64,000 nucleotides of DNA. It comes from Pristionchus mayeri (taxonomy: Eukaryota; Nematoda; Chromadorea; Rhabditida; Neodiplogasteridae). The stretch spans positions 9,084,365 through 9,148,364 of the forward strand of contig BTRK01000006.1 in the NCBI GenBank assembly GCA_036245805.1, in the 5' to 3' direction. The notes below the pieces were generated by a model. It was not told the origin of the DNA and made no database searches. It was given only the letters and a program-made list of their open reading frames with translations. Below are positions 24,214 to 35,560 of the stretch, piece after piece (positions within the stretch are counted from its first letter, which is position 1; each line of letters opens with the position of its first letter). Position numbers and translations under genes: made by a program.

Positions 24214-24416
24214 CAAGGAAAACTTCGCCAAGGATGGTAGCGTCTTGGTACGGTGGATATAGATCGGGTGGGAATACCGCGGATGGTTATGTCAGAGTAG
24301 GATGTGTTGTAGCTAAGCAAAGTTGTACAAATCAATTCAAGGGCTGGGCTGGAGACGATGATGAAGTTGTGAAGCGCGAATGTACCGCTATGGTAGATTT
24401 GTTCTTGAACGTTTGA
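24214..24416 (+). CDS. Terminal exon of the 'EVVKREIT' family, intact copy, function unknown
   Basis: The exon can open after TAATAG (acceptor-like) at 24213 and runs to TGA at 24414-24416. It reads MVASWYGGYRSGGNTADGYV, then RVGCVVAKQSCTNQFKGWAG, then DDDEVVKRECTAMVDLFLNV. Three cysteines and a charged amphipathic C-terminal helix are visible. Diverged copies of the same exon are at 11950-12016, 25340-26160 (split by a transposon), 26190-26290 and 53700-53760; conserved positions (E-E/D-V, K-R-E-I/C-T, L/V-D) across copies argue for past protein-level constraint. No upstream exon was found. I do not recognise the family. Confidence 0.45.
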
Positions 24417-25119
24417 AAATTGAGGTGGCTAATCAATAATTGTGATATTTTGTCAGTGCAACGCACAATCGATCAAACATCCGTTCATGTTCAGTTTTAC
24501 TAAAGATTCTGAAGCACGGAAATTTAGTATGTTTGCAATTGAGAATATATATTTTTTAAAAATTTATACAAATTTCCTTAGATCGAATCTCTCAATGATT
24601 GGATTTGATGTTTTGAATCGCGAATCGTGACAGTTTCAAACGCGATTCTAGGATTGTAATTGTCTGACTCTCTCCAAATCTCATGCTCTCTCGTTTTCTC
24701 TAAACGGAGAGAGTGTTTGATATGAGGAAACCATCACTTCTCTAGGAAGTATAGTTAACGAATCCGTGAAGCAGCGAAATATTTTTCTGAGATTTTTTTA
24801 AATTTTAATGTTTTACTTTTGTCTTCAGGGCGATAACATTCTGCTACGAGCAGCAGAAGTTTTCTAGATGTTTGGCACGCTCGCCAAGCTGGCACTTATC
24901 TACGCTATACTTGATCATCGAATTTAATGTATGCTTCAAACCTCGGACAGTAATGCCCTGGTATTTATTTATCGGTAATATTATTGTTGTTGCGAAGTAA
25001 AATCCTCGCATGATCATATTTTATTAAAGCAATGATTGTTTTAGTGACCATGCAACAGCCATTCTCCTGGTTATGGAATCTACGTTTCCTTTTGTAGGGT
25101 AGACCATCCCGCAGTACGA
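24417..25119. other. Spacer with a copy of the 11640 block at 24660-24720
   Basis: GTCTGACTCTCTCC...CTCTCG.TTTCTCTAA..G.GAGAGTGTT is shared with 11640-11700. There is no coding evidence. Confidence 0.4.
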
Positions 25120-25250
25120 CATAAATCCCACTACGATAGAAGCCCTCAGCAGATATGAAAAACGTAGAAGTTCTTAGAATTGGACCCTCTTTCGATCTCG
25201 CTAGGTCTCCCTCTAAAACTCCAACCTGCCTTCGCGGCCATTCCTGGTAG
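25120..25250 (+). repeat. Half of the hairpin element seen complete at 44657-44961
   Basis: CAGATATGAAAAACGTAGAAG, TCTCGCTAGGTCTC and AAACTCCAACCTGCC are shared with the right arm at 44860-44961. Only one arm is present here. Confidence 0.6.
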
Positions 25251-25339
25251 GGTACGGTATCGAGTGGGTTACAGTAGATATGTATCGGTTACGTACATGA
25301 TGAATGGTTATGAAATACGTTGGATGATGTAGTAATTGT

Positions 25340-26160
25340 AACCTACACACAGTGCTTATCAAACCGAAGGCGGGGCTACAGTACTGGCCAAAATTTTGGA
25401 CTCAAATTTCAAATCGTTGTAACTTGCTTGAAAGATGAGATATCGAGTCACTCTTGAAACTGATCGGTAGATAAAACATACGAGAACATATCCCTATGGT
25501 GTATCATGGTATTCATTCGAAGCTCTCATATCAGTGTATAATCGTCGATTTCAATGTCGGAAAATAATATTGTAGGGTCTACCCAATTTTTCTGGCTTGA
25601 CCCACTTCCTGTGGGGCAAGTACAACTACTGTTGCGTAGAATCCACCATCAAACTTATTGACCACATTTCACAATCTCTATGAAAAATGTCTTTAAAACA
25701 CCCCTAAAATGTTGCAAAACTGACATATCTTCTTTCCCCGATGAGCCACGGGCCTCAAATTTGGCCGTTTATGTACAGTAGTTATGACCACACAGTGTGC
25801 CAAATCTGGTGCAGATCTGATACTCCACAATAAGTTTGATGGTGGATTCTACGCAACAGTAGTTGTACTTGCCCCACAGGAAGTGGGTCAAGCCAGAAAA
25901 ATTCGGTAGACCCTACAATATTATTTTCCGACATTGAAATCGACGATTATACACTGATATGAGAGCTTCGAATGAATACCAGTGATATATTCTCGTATGT
26001 TTTATCTACCGATCAGTTCCAAGAGTGAATCGATATCTCATCTGGTAAGCAATTTACAACGATTTGAAATTTGCATCCAAACTTTTGGCCAGTACTGTAG
26101 GAATGATGAAGGCGTGCTGAAACGGGAAATTACCACCTTGTTTGATCGGGTATGCGGTTC
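25340..26160 (+). pseudogene. 'EVVKREIT' family exon split by a TA-inserted MITE
   Basis: Left part 25340-25376 (GTGCTTATCAAACCGAAGGC) and right part 26100-26160 (NDEGVLKREITTLFDRVCGS, then stop) join across the element at 25379-26097. Joined, the DNA aligns with the uninterrupted homologue at 24330-24416. Stops around the junction in the joined frame show the copy was already decaying or decayed after insertion. Confidence 0.6.
25379..26097. mobile_element. Tc1-type hairpin MITE, 719 bp, TA target duplication
   Basis: The ends CAGTACTGGCCAAAA are inverted and closely resemble the Tc1 terminus CAGTGCTGGCCAAAA. The arms 25379-25735 and 25740-26097 are nearly perfect inverted copies. TA duplications lie at 25377-25378 and 26098-26099; the empty site is visible in the paralogous exon at 24340. 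Confidence 0.93.
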
Positions 26161-26179
26161 ATGATTCTGACAGGAAGTT

Positions 26180-26295
26180 GATTTATTATTTAAAAAATGT
26201 ATACCTCCGACGAATCAAATCAAGGATTGTTTTGGAGTTAATGAAGAAGTATTGCAACTCGAAATTACCGATATTCTAGATTTCTTTTGAACGCT
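26180..26295 (+). pseudogene. Second tandem 'EVVKREIT' exon copy
   Basis: The frame reads FKKCIPPTNQIKDCFG, NEEVLQLEITDILDFF and a stop. It lies about 90 bp after the previous copy, so the family is tandemly arranged here. Confidence 0.45.
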
Positions 26296-26427
26296 TGAAA
26301 ATTGCAGTCACATCAATTAGAGTTTGGAGAACTGGAGCAAATATAGAACGACAGTGTTGCGCAAAACTGACACGAAACGAGTTCTGGAGCATTTAATTTT
26401 GTTTTTGCGATTTATCGAGTACACACA

Positions 26428-27812
26428 CAGTCGCGCGCATAAGTGAGTGCGCACTTTTTGAATTCGTTGTAAAAGCACCATTTTGGCACTAAGGTATTAT
26501 GACCAAATTCATTGGAGATTATTACCATGGTATTTGGACACGTATTCGCCCCGTTATTGCGTAGTGATAACGCAATCAAAATGTACTTTTTCAAAACGGT
26601 ATTATTCTTACATGGATTTTTTCCTGCTGTCCAAACTTCCTGAGGTTAGAGATCTGCAAGGGGCCTACCCAGTGTTGTATAGGATCCTGGCCAATTACCA
26701 ATTACCGTATTCCTATACACAGACACTCACATGTTTCGTAATTCCCCTTTCCCTCCATTTGTGCACGTGCCATTTGCATGTTGTTGACTAGAGTCGATTC
26801 CCCTCTCTAGTCTGATCGCGAGTTGTTGACTGTTTACTAGAGTGTCCCTCTAGTCGTCTGCACTCTCTCTTTCCCGCGCGTCTCTCGCTCCTTCTCGAGA
26901 GTCGCTTCCCTCGCTCTCCTCGAACAAATCTCTTTTTTGCATGACCATTTTTTGGACATCCATAACTTTTTGGGAAACGTAGTTAAAAGCCTAGTTTTTG
27001 CATAAGAATGTTCAAAATGTGTTGAAGTACTGATTCCCAGCTTTTAAGAGCGATTGAATATCTTTCCTGCTCGAGGCGAACGGTTTTCGGAGGTATACTC
27101 ATGTCGGAAAACACCCTGTTTACCCCTATCGGCGAGAGAGTGCAGACGACGAGAGTGCGTAAACAGGGTGTTTTCCGACCCTAGTATACCTCCGAAAAAC
27201 GCACGCCGCATGCAGGAAAAATGTCCAATCACTCTAAAAAATTGGGAAACCAGTATCCAATACATTTTGAACATTCCTATGTAAAAACCAGATTTTTATC
27301 TAACTTTCCCCTAAAGTTATGAAAGTCCAAAAAATGGTCATGCTAAAAAGTGATTTGTTCATGCCCTGAGGGCAAATAATGAGATATCGATTTCATATTC
27401 TCAGGATCAACACTACTCACGATGGCGATCAGTTTGGCGTTTTGATCGAGTCTCTAGCTAGTCTAGGAGCCGAATTCCATATTTCAAACCTTGTTTTGCA
27501 GCAAGGCTGCTGCAAATGTGCGGTCGCGCAGCAACTTCAATTTTTTAATCTGGGTAGGTCCCTTCCAGATCTCTAACCTCAGAAAGTTTGGACAGCTGGA
27601 AAAAATCCATGTAAGAATAATACCGTTTTGAAAAAGTGCATTTTTATTGCGTTATCACTACGCAATAACGGGGCGACTACGCAATGTCCAAATACCATGG
27701 TAATAATCTCCAATGAATTTGGTACATAATACCTTAGTTTCAAAATGGTGAATTCCTGGGCAAAAGGGTACAACGAATTCAAAAAGTGCGCACCCACTTA
27801 TGCGCGCGACTG
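26428..27812. mobile_element. Foldback element with CAGTCGCGCGCATAAGTG ends, ~1.4 kb
   Basis: The ends CAGTCGCGCGCATAAGTGAG and its complement (CACTTATGCGCGCGACTG) are inverted; TA follows the right end. Arms run inwards to a second strong stem at about 27060-27225 (AAACAGGGTGTTTTCCGA and its complement). About 230 bp at 26700-26930 have no counterpart in the right arm, so something was inserted or lost there. Confidence 0.85.
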
Positions 27813-27968
27813 TAATTGTGAATGACACAGTGATAGATATTATAGTATAGTTATAGCGAGAAACTGCTGATGAGCAATTTCGTTTTGGCCATTAATGGTC
27901 TATGATTTGTGATGGTCTGGCTGTTTGTAGAGTATAGATTGGGTGCGATCCGGATAGAGTAAACATCA

Positions 27969-28360
27969 CTATGTCGGATGAGAACTACGACGTCATGCAG
28001 TCTTTGATATACCAAAGGCGGCATTACGTCATACTAGTGCCGAGTAAACTAATCATCCAATATTCTTCCGCATTAAGCATATTTGTTAATCTCGCCCGTA
28101 CTCATCCACTAGCACGTAGGCCGGGCTCTTCAAGTATAGCTTATCTTGCATGGATATCGCGGGAAGCATTTTCAATTGATTTTGCCTCTCACTATCAACT
28201 CATCTCATTTATCGTAAAAGGATATAACAAAAAGTGAGAAGAGAGTCATCGAAACATTGATGACTGATTCTCAATTAATGAATAAATCAATCGACAATCT
28301 CATTTGCGTAGAGGCGTAGAGCAAAGGCGGCATGACGTCATAGTTCTCATCCGACATAGT
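27969..28360. mobile_element. MITE with ATGTCGGATGAGAACTA ends, carrying an internal insert
   Basis: The ends TATGTCGGATGAGAACTACG and CGTCATAGTTCTCATCCGAC are inverted. A compact 87-bp relative is at 43234-43320. The interior 28034-28310 contains the block that precedes the PYVEPL exon at 19620 and 32050, so cellular sequence lies inside the element ends. Confidence 0.7.
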
Positions 28361-30186
28361 TTCGAGAGACGCAATTGAGATAATGATGATTTGACACACG
28401 CGCTACGTTTGAAGATCAGAAATATTTACTTTTGATTATTTGCCCGTTCTTCGTCAGGTCCAATGTTTCTCGCCCGCGCCTTTTTCCTTACATTTTCTAG
28501 CCACTGGTCACTCTCCTCATCATCAACTGCGATTTCGGGTATTCTCACATTTCCCTGTGTTTCCATCGCAGACTGTCGGGATTAGTGATTTGTGCAACTC
28601 GAAAATTGATTTCTTGCAAACCATCGATATTCAGGGAGCACAAGGGGCTAGATATCTTGTGCATTCTCGTATGGATCAATAAGCGATGAGATACTGCCGG
28701 TTTATTATAACCCAGCATTTACTTCTCTTCTCTCCAACTTGTTTATTTATTATTTTAAAAGCACACGGCTAGGACAAATTTATAGTGCACAGACTCGCAA
28801 AGGCAGGTACTCAGCTTCACGAATGCGCCTACTTCCATTATTTAAACAATGGAGACAAACTCGAGATTGCGCGTTGCTTTGGTGTTTCAAAGTATGATTA
28901 TACGTATACATGGTGAACCTGAACAATTTGTCTGATTCTTCCTCACTCCTTATAAACAATAATATATTTTAGAAACCTTCAAAACGTACATGATGGTAGA
29001 GGACTTATGTCTAGATTATTGTAAAGCATGCTGTGAAAATTAGTATGAAGGGCGATCCTCCTCTTCCTCCCGCGATACTGCTGTGCGCTCCCATTTCTCG
29101 TGCGAGCCATTCCCTGTATGGCGTGGTCAGTGGACAAGGATGCTGATCCGCCGAGATCTTGGTTCGAGATCTTGGTTCGAGATCTCGATTCTTGGTTCTA
29201 ATCAATAGCGCACGTTTAGCATCAATTTATAGGCTAAAGCGACACTTGAAAGCATTTGGTTTTACCGCGGTGCGATATAGTACCGAAGATCACGCAAATT
29301 GCTAGTGAGTTTGTGCGAATTTATTTTATCGAGTCTTTGTTGTTTTTATTTTTTCTAGGACAGAAACGATAGATTGATTTTGTGAAGGATACAAGCTATG
29401 TTAATAATATACGTGTGAAACATGCACTTTGCTTAAAAATCAGGATTGCGTTCGTTGATTTTTTAAAATTATGTCCGATGAACTACGAACGGAATATCGT
29501 TGGTTGCTCGCTCCTTGTGAACTACTAATAGTTCCGCACCACTAATCTCGCTGGCCCAATTCCGTCTTTCCTTCCATTTTCTGTCCACTGGCCACTCTGC
29601 TCATCATCTGCATCTGCGCTGCGGATTGGCGCCATAGACTGTACTTTACTGTGTTCCCTTCCTCCACCCTTTCTTGTTGAGACTATTTGTTAGCATAAAT
29701 GAAGAATAACAGTGTAATCATTGTACGGATAGAGTGGGTCTCTTACAGGGTGATGTCCTGCCAATTGGAATTTGCATATTTCGTTGCTGACTTGGGATAT
29801 AATTCCGAGGCCCCATGTGTTGTTCAAATTATCAGCGATATTGTGCAGAGGCCGTGACAATTGAATATGTTCGCTTGTACCTCACGTAAGTCAATTCGAT
29901 TGTTGACACACATTGCGCATTTGAGATAAGTAAGGTGTACTTCTGTTCAAGATCCAAAATTTATTTTGAATTTTTTCCATACACCGCTACAGCTTCATTC
30001 TCACTCACACGCGCTTTGTGAACTAGTAATAGTCCTGCATCACTAAACTCGTTGGTCTCTTTCCGCCTCGAATTCCTTGTCTTTTCTGGCTGGCCACTGT
30101 TGACTCTGATCATCATCGAGTGCGCTTCCGGCAGGGTATTCTCATATCTTGGTCCTTTTCTCCCTCCCCAAAGCGAAAAGCAATTA
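28361..30186 (+). repeat. Cluster of dispersed modules: B (28440, 29505, 30003) and D (28740-29300)
   Basis: Three module-B copies (GAACTA.TAATAGT.C.GCA.CACTAA, CCACT...CTC.TCATCATC) in the same orientation flank one D block. I see no intact frame. The arrangement suggests repeated segmental duplication followed by decay. Stretches between the modules show nothing recognisable. Confidence 0.5.
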
Positions 30187-31339
30187 TCACGCGTGTCGTG
30201 TAAGAATCGAATAAAATCGGGAGGTCCTGATCACAATTCTTGACCCCTATGCCCCTGCACATTTTTTGATCGTCCATAGTCCCTCACAAGATAGCATCGA
30301 GCTTTTTGGCATATCCCTTATTTCTGACCTTATTTAGGTCATCAAAGTTGTTAAGACCCCAAAAATGCCAACTTTGGATGCTAATATCTCTTTTGAAATC
30401 CAATCGCTTGACAAACTGAATACAAGGATGTGTTCCTAGCATCCATAAGTGTGTCCCTAACCAATTGGGCTGGCAATATTTTAATTAGCATGTTCGTTAA
30501 TCGATTAAAATAAATCATTTTCACCACAAATCGAAGCCCAGGTTGATTTTCTGATCCAGACCTAGATCTCGGAAAGACGAATCGAATGATATGCTAAACA
30601 CCTATGATAAAGTGGTGCGTTCGTAAGTACGTGTAAGTTTTGTAACGCGATTATTAACTTTTCATTCCTAGTTTCTATGAGTGATGAGTCATCACTAATC
30701 CATTGTTCGCCCTCTCATTCCTCGATCGAGCGCGCGGAATGAGAGGGCTGTGCGCCCTTTTCTAATATGTTTCAGGCGCATTATGTAGTGGACGAGCATT
30801 TGTTGATGTAGTGTACCTGAAACATAACCAATCCTAAAAGGAACAATGTCCAATAAGATGAGTCAAATTAGTACTAGGAATGAAAAGTTAACAATCGCGT
30901 TAACTTACGAACGCACCACTTTATCATAGGTGTTTAGCATATCATTCGATTCGTCTTTCCGAGATCTAGGTCTTGAGCACAAAATCATCCTGGGCTTCGA
31001 TTTGTGGTTGAAATGATTAATTTTAATCGATTAACGAAAATGCAAATTAAAATATTGGCAGCCCAATTGGTTAGGGACACACTTATGGATGCTAGGAACA
31101 AATCCTTGTATTCAGTTTGTCAAGCGATTGGATTTCAAAAGAGATATTAGCCTCCAAAGTTGGCATTTTTGGGGCCTTAACAACTTTGATGACCTAAATA
31201 AGGTCAGAAATAAGAGATACGTCAAAAAGCTCGACACTATCTTGTGAGGGACCCTATGGACTATCGAAAAATGGCATTTGTTCATTTTCGACTTTTCCGT
31301 TGTAAATTAGTCTATTCGATTCTTAGGTGACACGCGTGT
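30187..31339. mobile_element. Foldback transposon, family 1, ~1.15 kb
   Basis: The ends TCACGCGTGTCGTGTAAGAA and ACACGCGTGTCACCTAAGAA are inverted, with TA at 30185-30186 and 31340-31341. The arms are inverted copies over ~500 bp, meeting near 30790 (TATGTTTCAGG..CCTGAAACATA). Confidence 0.88.
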
Positions 31340-31341
31340 TA

Positions 31342-32049
31342 TACATGGGATACACTGACTATTAAGCTTTCGGTTTACAATTATCGAACACATTCATGTG
31401 GACATCTGGTATCTGGGAATTCTCTGAACGATCATGTCGCTACCATTCGACGGCTAGAACTTCAAGGTACGGTATAGTAATTATTGATTTACTTGTGGAG
31501 AGACTACTGTTGATATTCACTGAAATATGAGTAAGATGGTCAGAAACAGTTGTAGTCGTTAAGCGGTAGGGGCAGTAAAGAAAAATTTAAGTTCGTTTGA
31601 TTTCATGCTGCACTTGTTCCTCATAATCACTTGGAGACATATGTGTACGATTTTATATCGTTTGTCCATAAAAATTCGAATATCATTCCTGAACGAATAA
31701 GTGTTTTTTGAAAGTGCTATATCGCCTTTAGGATGGAAACGCTCTAACTCAACGTTGGACACATTTTTTGCATGATTTCTTCGAATACCACTTTTAAAAA
31801 TATTTACTGCTGAATCTCGTGTTTATCAACGACACTCATATACGTAATTGAACAAGCAACACTGCAAAACTAGACAGGCGGGTAAATTTAGCGGCGTCAT
31901 GGAGTCGAACAATCAGAATGAATATGTGTTCAAAAAACCTCTGTGATTATAGTAGGATAATAAAGTTCAAAACAACAGGAGAACCAGTTCAGGCCATTTT
32001 TTGTTTGTTAATTCTGCAGGTTCATTGTAAAATCACGTTACTGTGATAA
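31342..32049. repeat. Spacer holding the 31600-31760 block shared with 15530-15700
   Basis: TTTCATGCTGCACTTGTTCC and GAAAGTGCTA recur at 15545 and 15660. Minus-strand open frames in both copies share short words (ALSK, SFRND), but no start, splice site or family is evident. The rest is A/T-rich. Confidence 0.4.
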
Positions 32050-32382
32050 ACCTCCGGAGTGCAATTTCAGCTCATGTGCGTTAAGTGCTTCATGTATAGT
32101 CTTTATAGCGAGAATTTCCCTGGGAGGAAATGTCATTTGCTTTTGTATCAATTCATCACACTCTTTCGATAGATGTGCCCACCTAAAGAGTTTCATTGGT
32201 AGATTAATGGCTGATGCTCAATTAATGAATAATCAATCGATATCCATTATCAGAGATACGCTAGACGTCTGTTCATGGAGGACCAATGGATGAACATCTG
32301 AAACGAGGAGGAAGAACAAAGACCGTACATAGAAGCTCTGAAGGGAGCAAGAGACGAGGGAAGAGTGGGCAAGATGCTACAG
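32050..32382 (+). pseudogene. 'PYVEPL' family exon copy with upstream block
   Basis: MEDQWMNI, a stop, then NEEEEQRPYIEALKGARDE and GRVGKMLQ, ending at a GTAGG donor (32383). The 5' block matches 19620-19800. The in-frame TGA and the weak donor indicate a dead copy. Confidence 0.5.
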
Positions 32383-32557
32383 GTAGGGACCACAAGGTGG
32401 TTACCCGAAATCGTCGCACAGGTCTAATTGTTTTGTTAATGTGTTCGTATGGGGCTAGATAGGACCATGCATTTTGAATTAGGTTGATATCTAAAGTTTG
32501 AGCCAAGTTATGACCCAAAATGTGGGTGAATTGATCATAACGTGAACGGCCCAAAAA

Positions 32558-33048
32558 GCGAGACGAGAGAAAGAGGGGCGGAGCCTATTTCTCCTTTGCC
32601 TATTTCTCCTTTGCCGAAGAAAGCGAACTTTCACGTAGGCGGGGCGCTCTCTAGTCACGCCGGGTGAGAGACGGGTGGAGGGAGGGGAGGGAGAGGGAGA
32701 AGAGGAAGCGGTGAGAGTCGCGAGCCATGCGCGCTTCGAATTCGACGAAGCACATTTTTCATTCCTAACCAAATCACTCGTTCAAAATTGAATTTGGAAG
32801 CTCTTTTCATCCTCTTTCGAATGAGTCTCCGTGACCCTGGAAATTCCTTTTCTGAGTAGGTCAGCATACGAGTTTTATAGTTTTCTAAGTCAAGTCGCTC
32901 TATAAAACTTGTATGCTGACCTACTTAGAGATGAATTTCCCAGGGTCACGGAGACTCATTCGAAAGAGGATGAAAAGAGCTTCCCAATTCTTTTTTGATC
33001 GAGTGATTTGGTTGCGAATGAAGACTGTGCTCCTCTTGTCTCGCTTTT
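32558..33048. mobile_element. Foldback element, ~490 bp
   Basis: GCTGACCTACT(T/C)AGA and TGAGTCTCCGTGACCCTGG occur with their complements around a centre near 32893. A diverged left arm of the same family is at 33860-34030. Confidence 0.85.
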
Positions 33049-33105
33049 GCGGGGTAAAATGTCCGAGCTGAGTGGGCGGAGCTTGCAGTGTCTAGCTACA
33101 GGTGT

Positions 33106-33128
33106 CTTGCGTCTGCGGAAATGATGAG
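33106..33128 (+). pseudogene. Possible third relic of the par-1 KA1 exon end
   Basis: GTCTGCGGAAATGATGAG followed by GTACGG matches the ends of the copies at 8345-8407 and 54476-54566. The length is short, so this is tentative. Confidence 0.3.
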
Positions 33129-33240
33129 GTACGGGTAAGAAATGTGTGCTAGCTTCTATGGATAACTCGATGCTGTTTTACGAATCGATAATCCCGTCGC
33201 GTTTTGATGTAGTTTGATTATTCCCGGTTTTTCCTTCCCT

Positions 33241-33248
33241 TATAAAAA
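33241..33248 (+). promoter_or_regulatory. TATA-box-like TATAAAAA
   Basis: It lies 33 bp upstream of the ATG at 33274. A similar TATA-to-ATG spacing is seen for the secreted gene at 41.5 kb (minus strand). Confidence 0.35.
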
Positions 33249-33273
33249 TAATCATTCATTCCGTAAAGATTGT

Positions 33274-33402
33274 ATGGCCACTTCTAAGGTGCTTGTATTA
33301 ATTAAATACGTAATTACTACAATTAACTTCTTCACATTGGCTACGATCGCGACGGTGTACTACGGTCGATCGAAGCAGACAAGTACGATGAACTTCACGT
33401 GA
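33274..33402 (+). CDS. Small one-helix membrane protein or N-terminal exon of a larger one
   Basis: ATG at 33274 starts MATSKVLVLIKYVITTINFF, TLATIATVYYGRSKQTSTMNFT and a stop: 42 residues with one hydrophobic segment at about residues 6-30 and a positive tail, giving a type II or signal-anchor look. A tetraspanin or other multi-pass N-terminus is possible if a donor inside TACTACGGTCGATC is used. A foldback transposon begins 111 bp after the stop (33513), so any downstream exons have been displaced. A TATA-like box sits 33 bp upstream. No family is recognised. Confidence 0.3.
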   Translation: MATSKVLVLIKYVITTINFFTLATIATVYYGRSKQTSTMNFT

Positions 33403-33512
33403 TGTATTGGTTGATGTGAAAAAGATGAGCGTGTCAAGTCATTTGTTGATGAGTTGAGGAGGTCCGCGCAGAGGATGAACCACTGCGAAGGCGGATCGAT
33501 AATATTCATATA

Positions 33513-34945
33513 ACGGCGGTGGTGTAGGAATCGAGCAATGACCTGCAGGACCTGGCACATCAATTTTTCGAAAATTTGTGGGAAGGGGTTCTCGAGGGTG
33601 CTGATCATCGTGGTCAACTTCATTTTGCTCCAACTCGATCGATAGAGCCAGGATGCACGTAGGCTGTATCTACCTTTACCTACATAACTCAACAACCGAG
33701 TGAGGAATCAGCTTGAAATTTTAACAGTAGTAAAATAAGATACCTATGACTCCGTTAACAGTAAATTAACATATGGTGTCTTATGGTAACACTTGGAAAA
33801 ATCGGTTCTCGAATATAAGACAGAAACCAAAAACGTGAACTATACATAGACTCCCCAAGCTCCGCCCACTTTCCTCTGACACATTTCCCCTCGAAAGCGA
33901 GATTTAGGAATCACAAGATTCATTCTCAACCAAATCACTCGCTCAAAAAATGATTCGGAAGCTCTTTCCATTACCTTTCGATATAGCCCTGGCCCGCTGG
34001 CAAAAGTGTTCTCTGAATAGGTCAGCATACGATAATTAAGTTGCGAAAACGCTGGAAAACGCTGGTTTGGCGCGCTCAGCGAGCATACATATACGGGACA
34101 AGGCTCGCATGATAGCCTATCGGTATTCTAGTACCTCTATCAAGAAAACTCGATAAAATATTGTTTCGTTGATTTGTGATTCAAAAGAAACCAGTCCGCG
34201 ATACACTGATTAGGCGGAGAGAGCGGTGTGCATTCTCTCTCTCCCCTCCTCCCTCTTTTGCACCAGTGTCTGCCCCGGCGCGTGTAGAGAGCACCTGGTC
34301 CTGCAAAAGAGAGCGCTTGCATCCCTTCCTCGTCTTACCTATTGGGGGTGAGGCGCATCCGGGAAAGGGCGAAGCCCTGCCCAAATTTTTGGCGATTTGA
34401 CTGGAGAGGCGGCGGAATTGGCTCCGCCCCTTTCTTCCTCGTCTCGCTTTTCTGCCGCTTTCCGTTGACACCTTTTCACGTACTTTATGATCTCTAGCGC
34501 GATTCAGAGATGAGATATCGACAAACGGCCAAAAGTATGACCTTATTTGGATCACAGCGGGCATTTTGAGCATAGTTAGGTTGGCATAGGTTCATTTCGG
34601 CTATACCCCTTGTCGTCCCTAACTATACAGGGAGATACACCTTGTCTCGAGGATCATTTTTCGTATGCAGGGTAAGAGGTTTGAGTTCCGCGTTTTTATG
34701 TTACATGTCTTTTTCTACGTCATTTATGGGCATTTAACCGCGTTCTATGCACAAAGAGAGACGAATGAGGATATGTTTCAAATATACTCTCCACGTCCAT
34801 CGCCTGGCAATAATTGGATCTGAGGTATAGATCAGAGTGAAACATATCCTCATTCGTCTCTCTTTGTGCAGAGAACGCGGTTAAACGCCCATAAATGACG
34901 TAGAAAAAGACATGTAACATAAAAACGCGGAACTCAAACCTCTTA
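33513..34945. mobile_element. Foldback element, family 2, right end truncated, carrying a nested insert
   Basis: The left end ACGGCGGTGGTGTAGGAATC and arm match the intact element at 55471-56494. The mirrored segment around 34683-34945 (GAGGATATGTTTC.., CATTTATGGGCATTTAACC) is the stem centre. The right arm stops at about 34945, well before the expected terminus. The insert at 33846-34621 is described separately. Confidence 0.8.
33846..34621. mobile_element. Nested insertion with 7-bp target duplication ACTATAC
   Basis: ACTATAC occurs at 33839-33845 and 34622-34628. The uninterrupted homologue at 55797-55804 reads GAACTATACAGGGAG, so the empty site is known. The termini (ATAGACTCCCC... / ...GTCGTCCCTA) are only weakly inverted. 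It contains an arm related to the 32558-33048 foldback. Confidence 0.8.
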
Positions 34946-35560
34946 TATGTACGGTATATATACAATATTTATTAAAATAGAACATAAAGTAGTATTGCTC
35001 GTTCATTGGATCGTTTTATGTACGGTAGCATACTTTAGATCGACTTCCCTGATTCCCTGATCTCATTCAGGTAGGACACTGGTACTGATTGATTGCAAGG
35101 AGCATACGGAGAACGCATCAACGACCACCACGCTGGTGAGAGCATTTTGTAATAAATAAAAACGTTAGGCACATATAAATTATACAATCATGATACATTT
35201 CGAGGATTCATGAAAGATATACAGTTTGTTTTAAAATATGGAGATATCTGCATATATACAACAATTGCATACTCTACATTAGGTACGCATAAAATCAGAT
35301 TCATCAAGAAATCATTTTTTTTTTTAGATGTATTTTTTGTATGTAGCCCCCTGATTGTATTTGTTCGCCCTGGATATTAGGTTGTAACATAAGTTTTGTC
35401 GCATTTCGGAGGTTCACAATATTTCCATGAAGGATACTTCTCAAACATTATCAATGCCTGACCTCCTAGTATATGTTTGGGGTGTTCATGCACATTCAAA
35501 CCATAGGGTAGAGCTGAACTGCGCACGCTGGCTATGCGAAAAATATTAATATGAACTGAT
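34946..35560. other. A/T-rich spacer with a solo mariner-like terminus at 35381-35406
   Basis: TTAGGTTGTAACATAAGTTT is preceded by TA at 35379-35380 and reads inward to the right. The only matching inverted end seen is at 50088-50113. I see no gene in the stretch. Confidence 0.5.
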
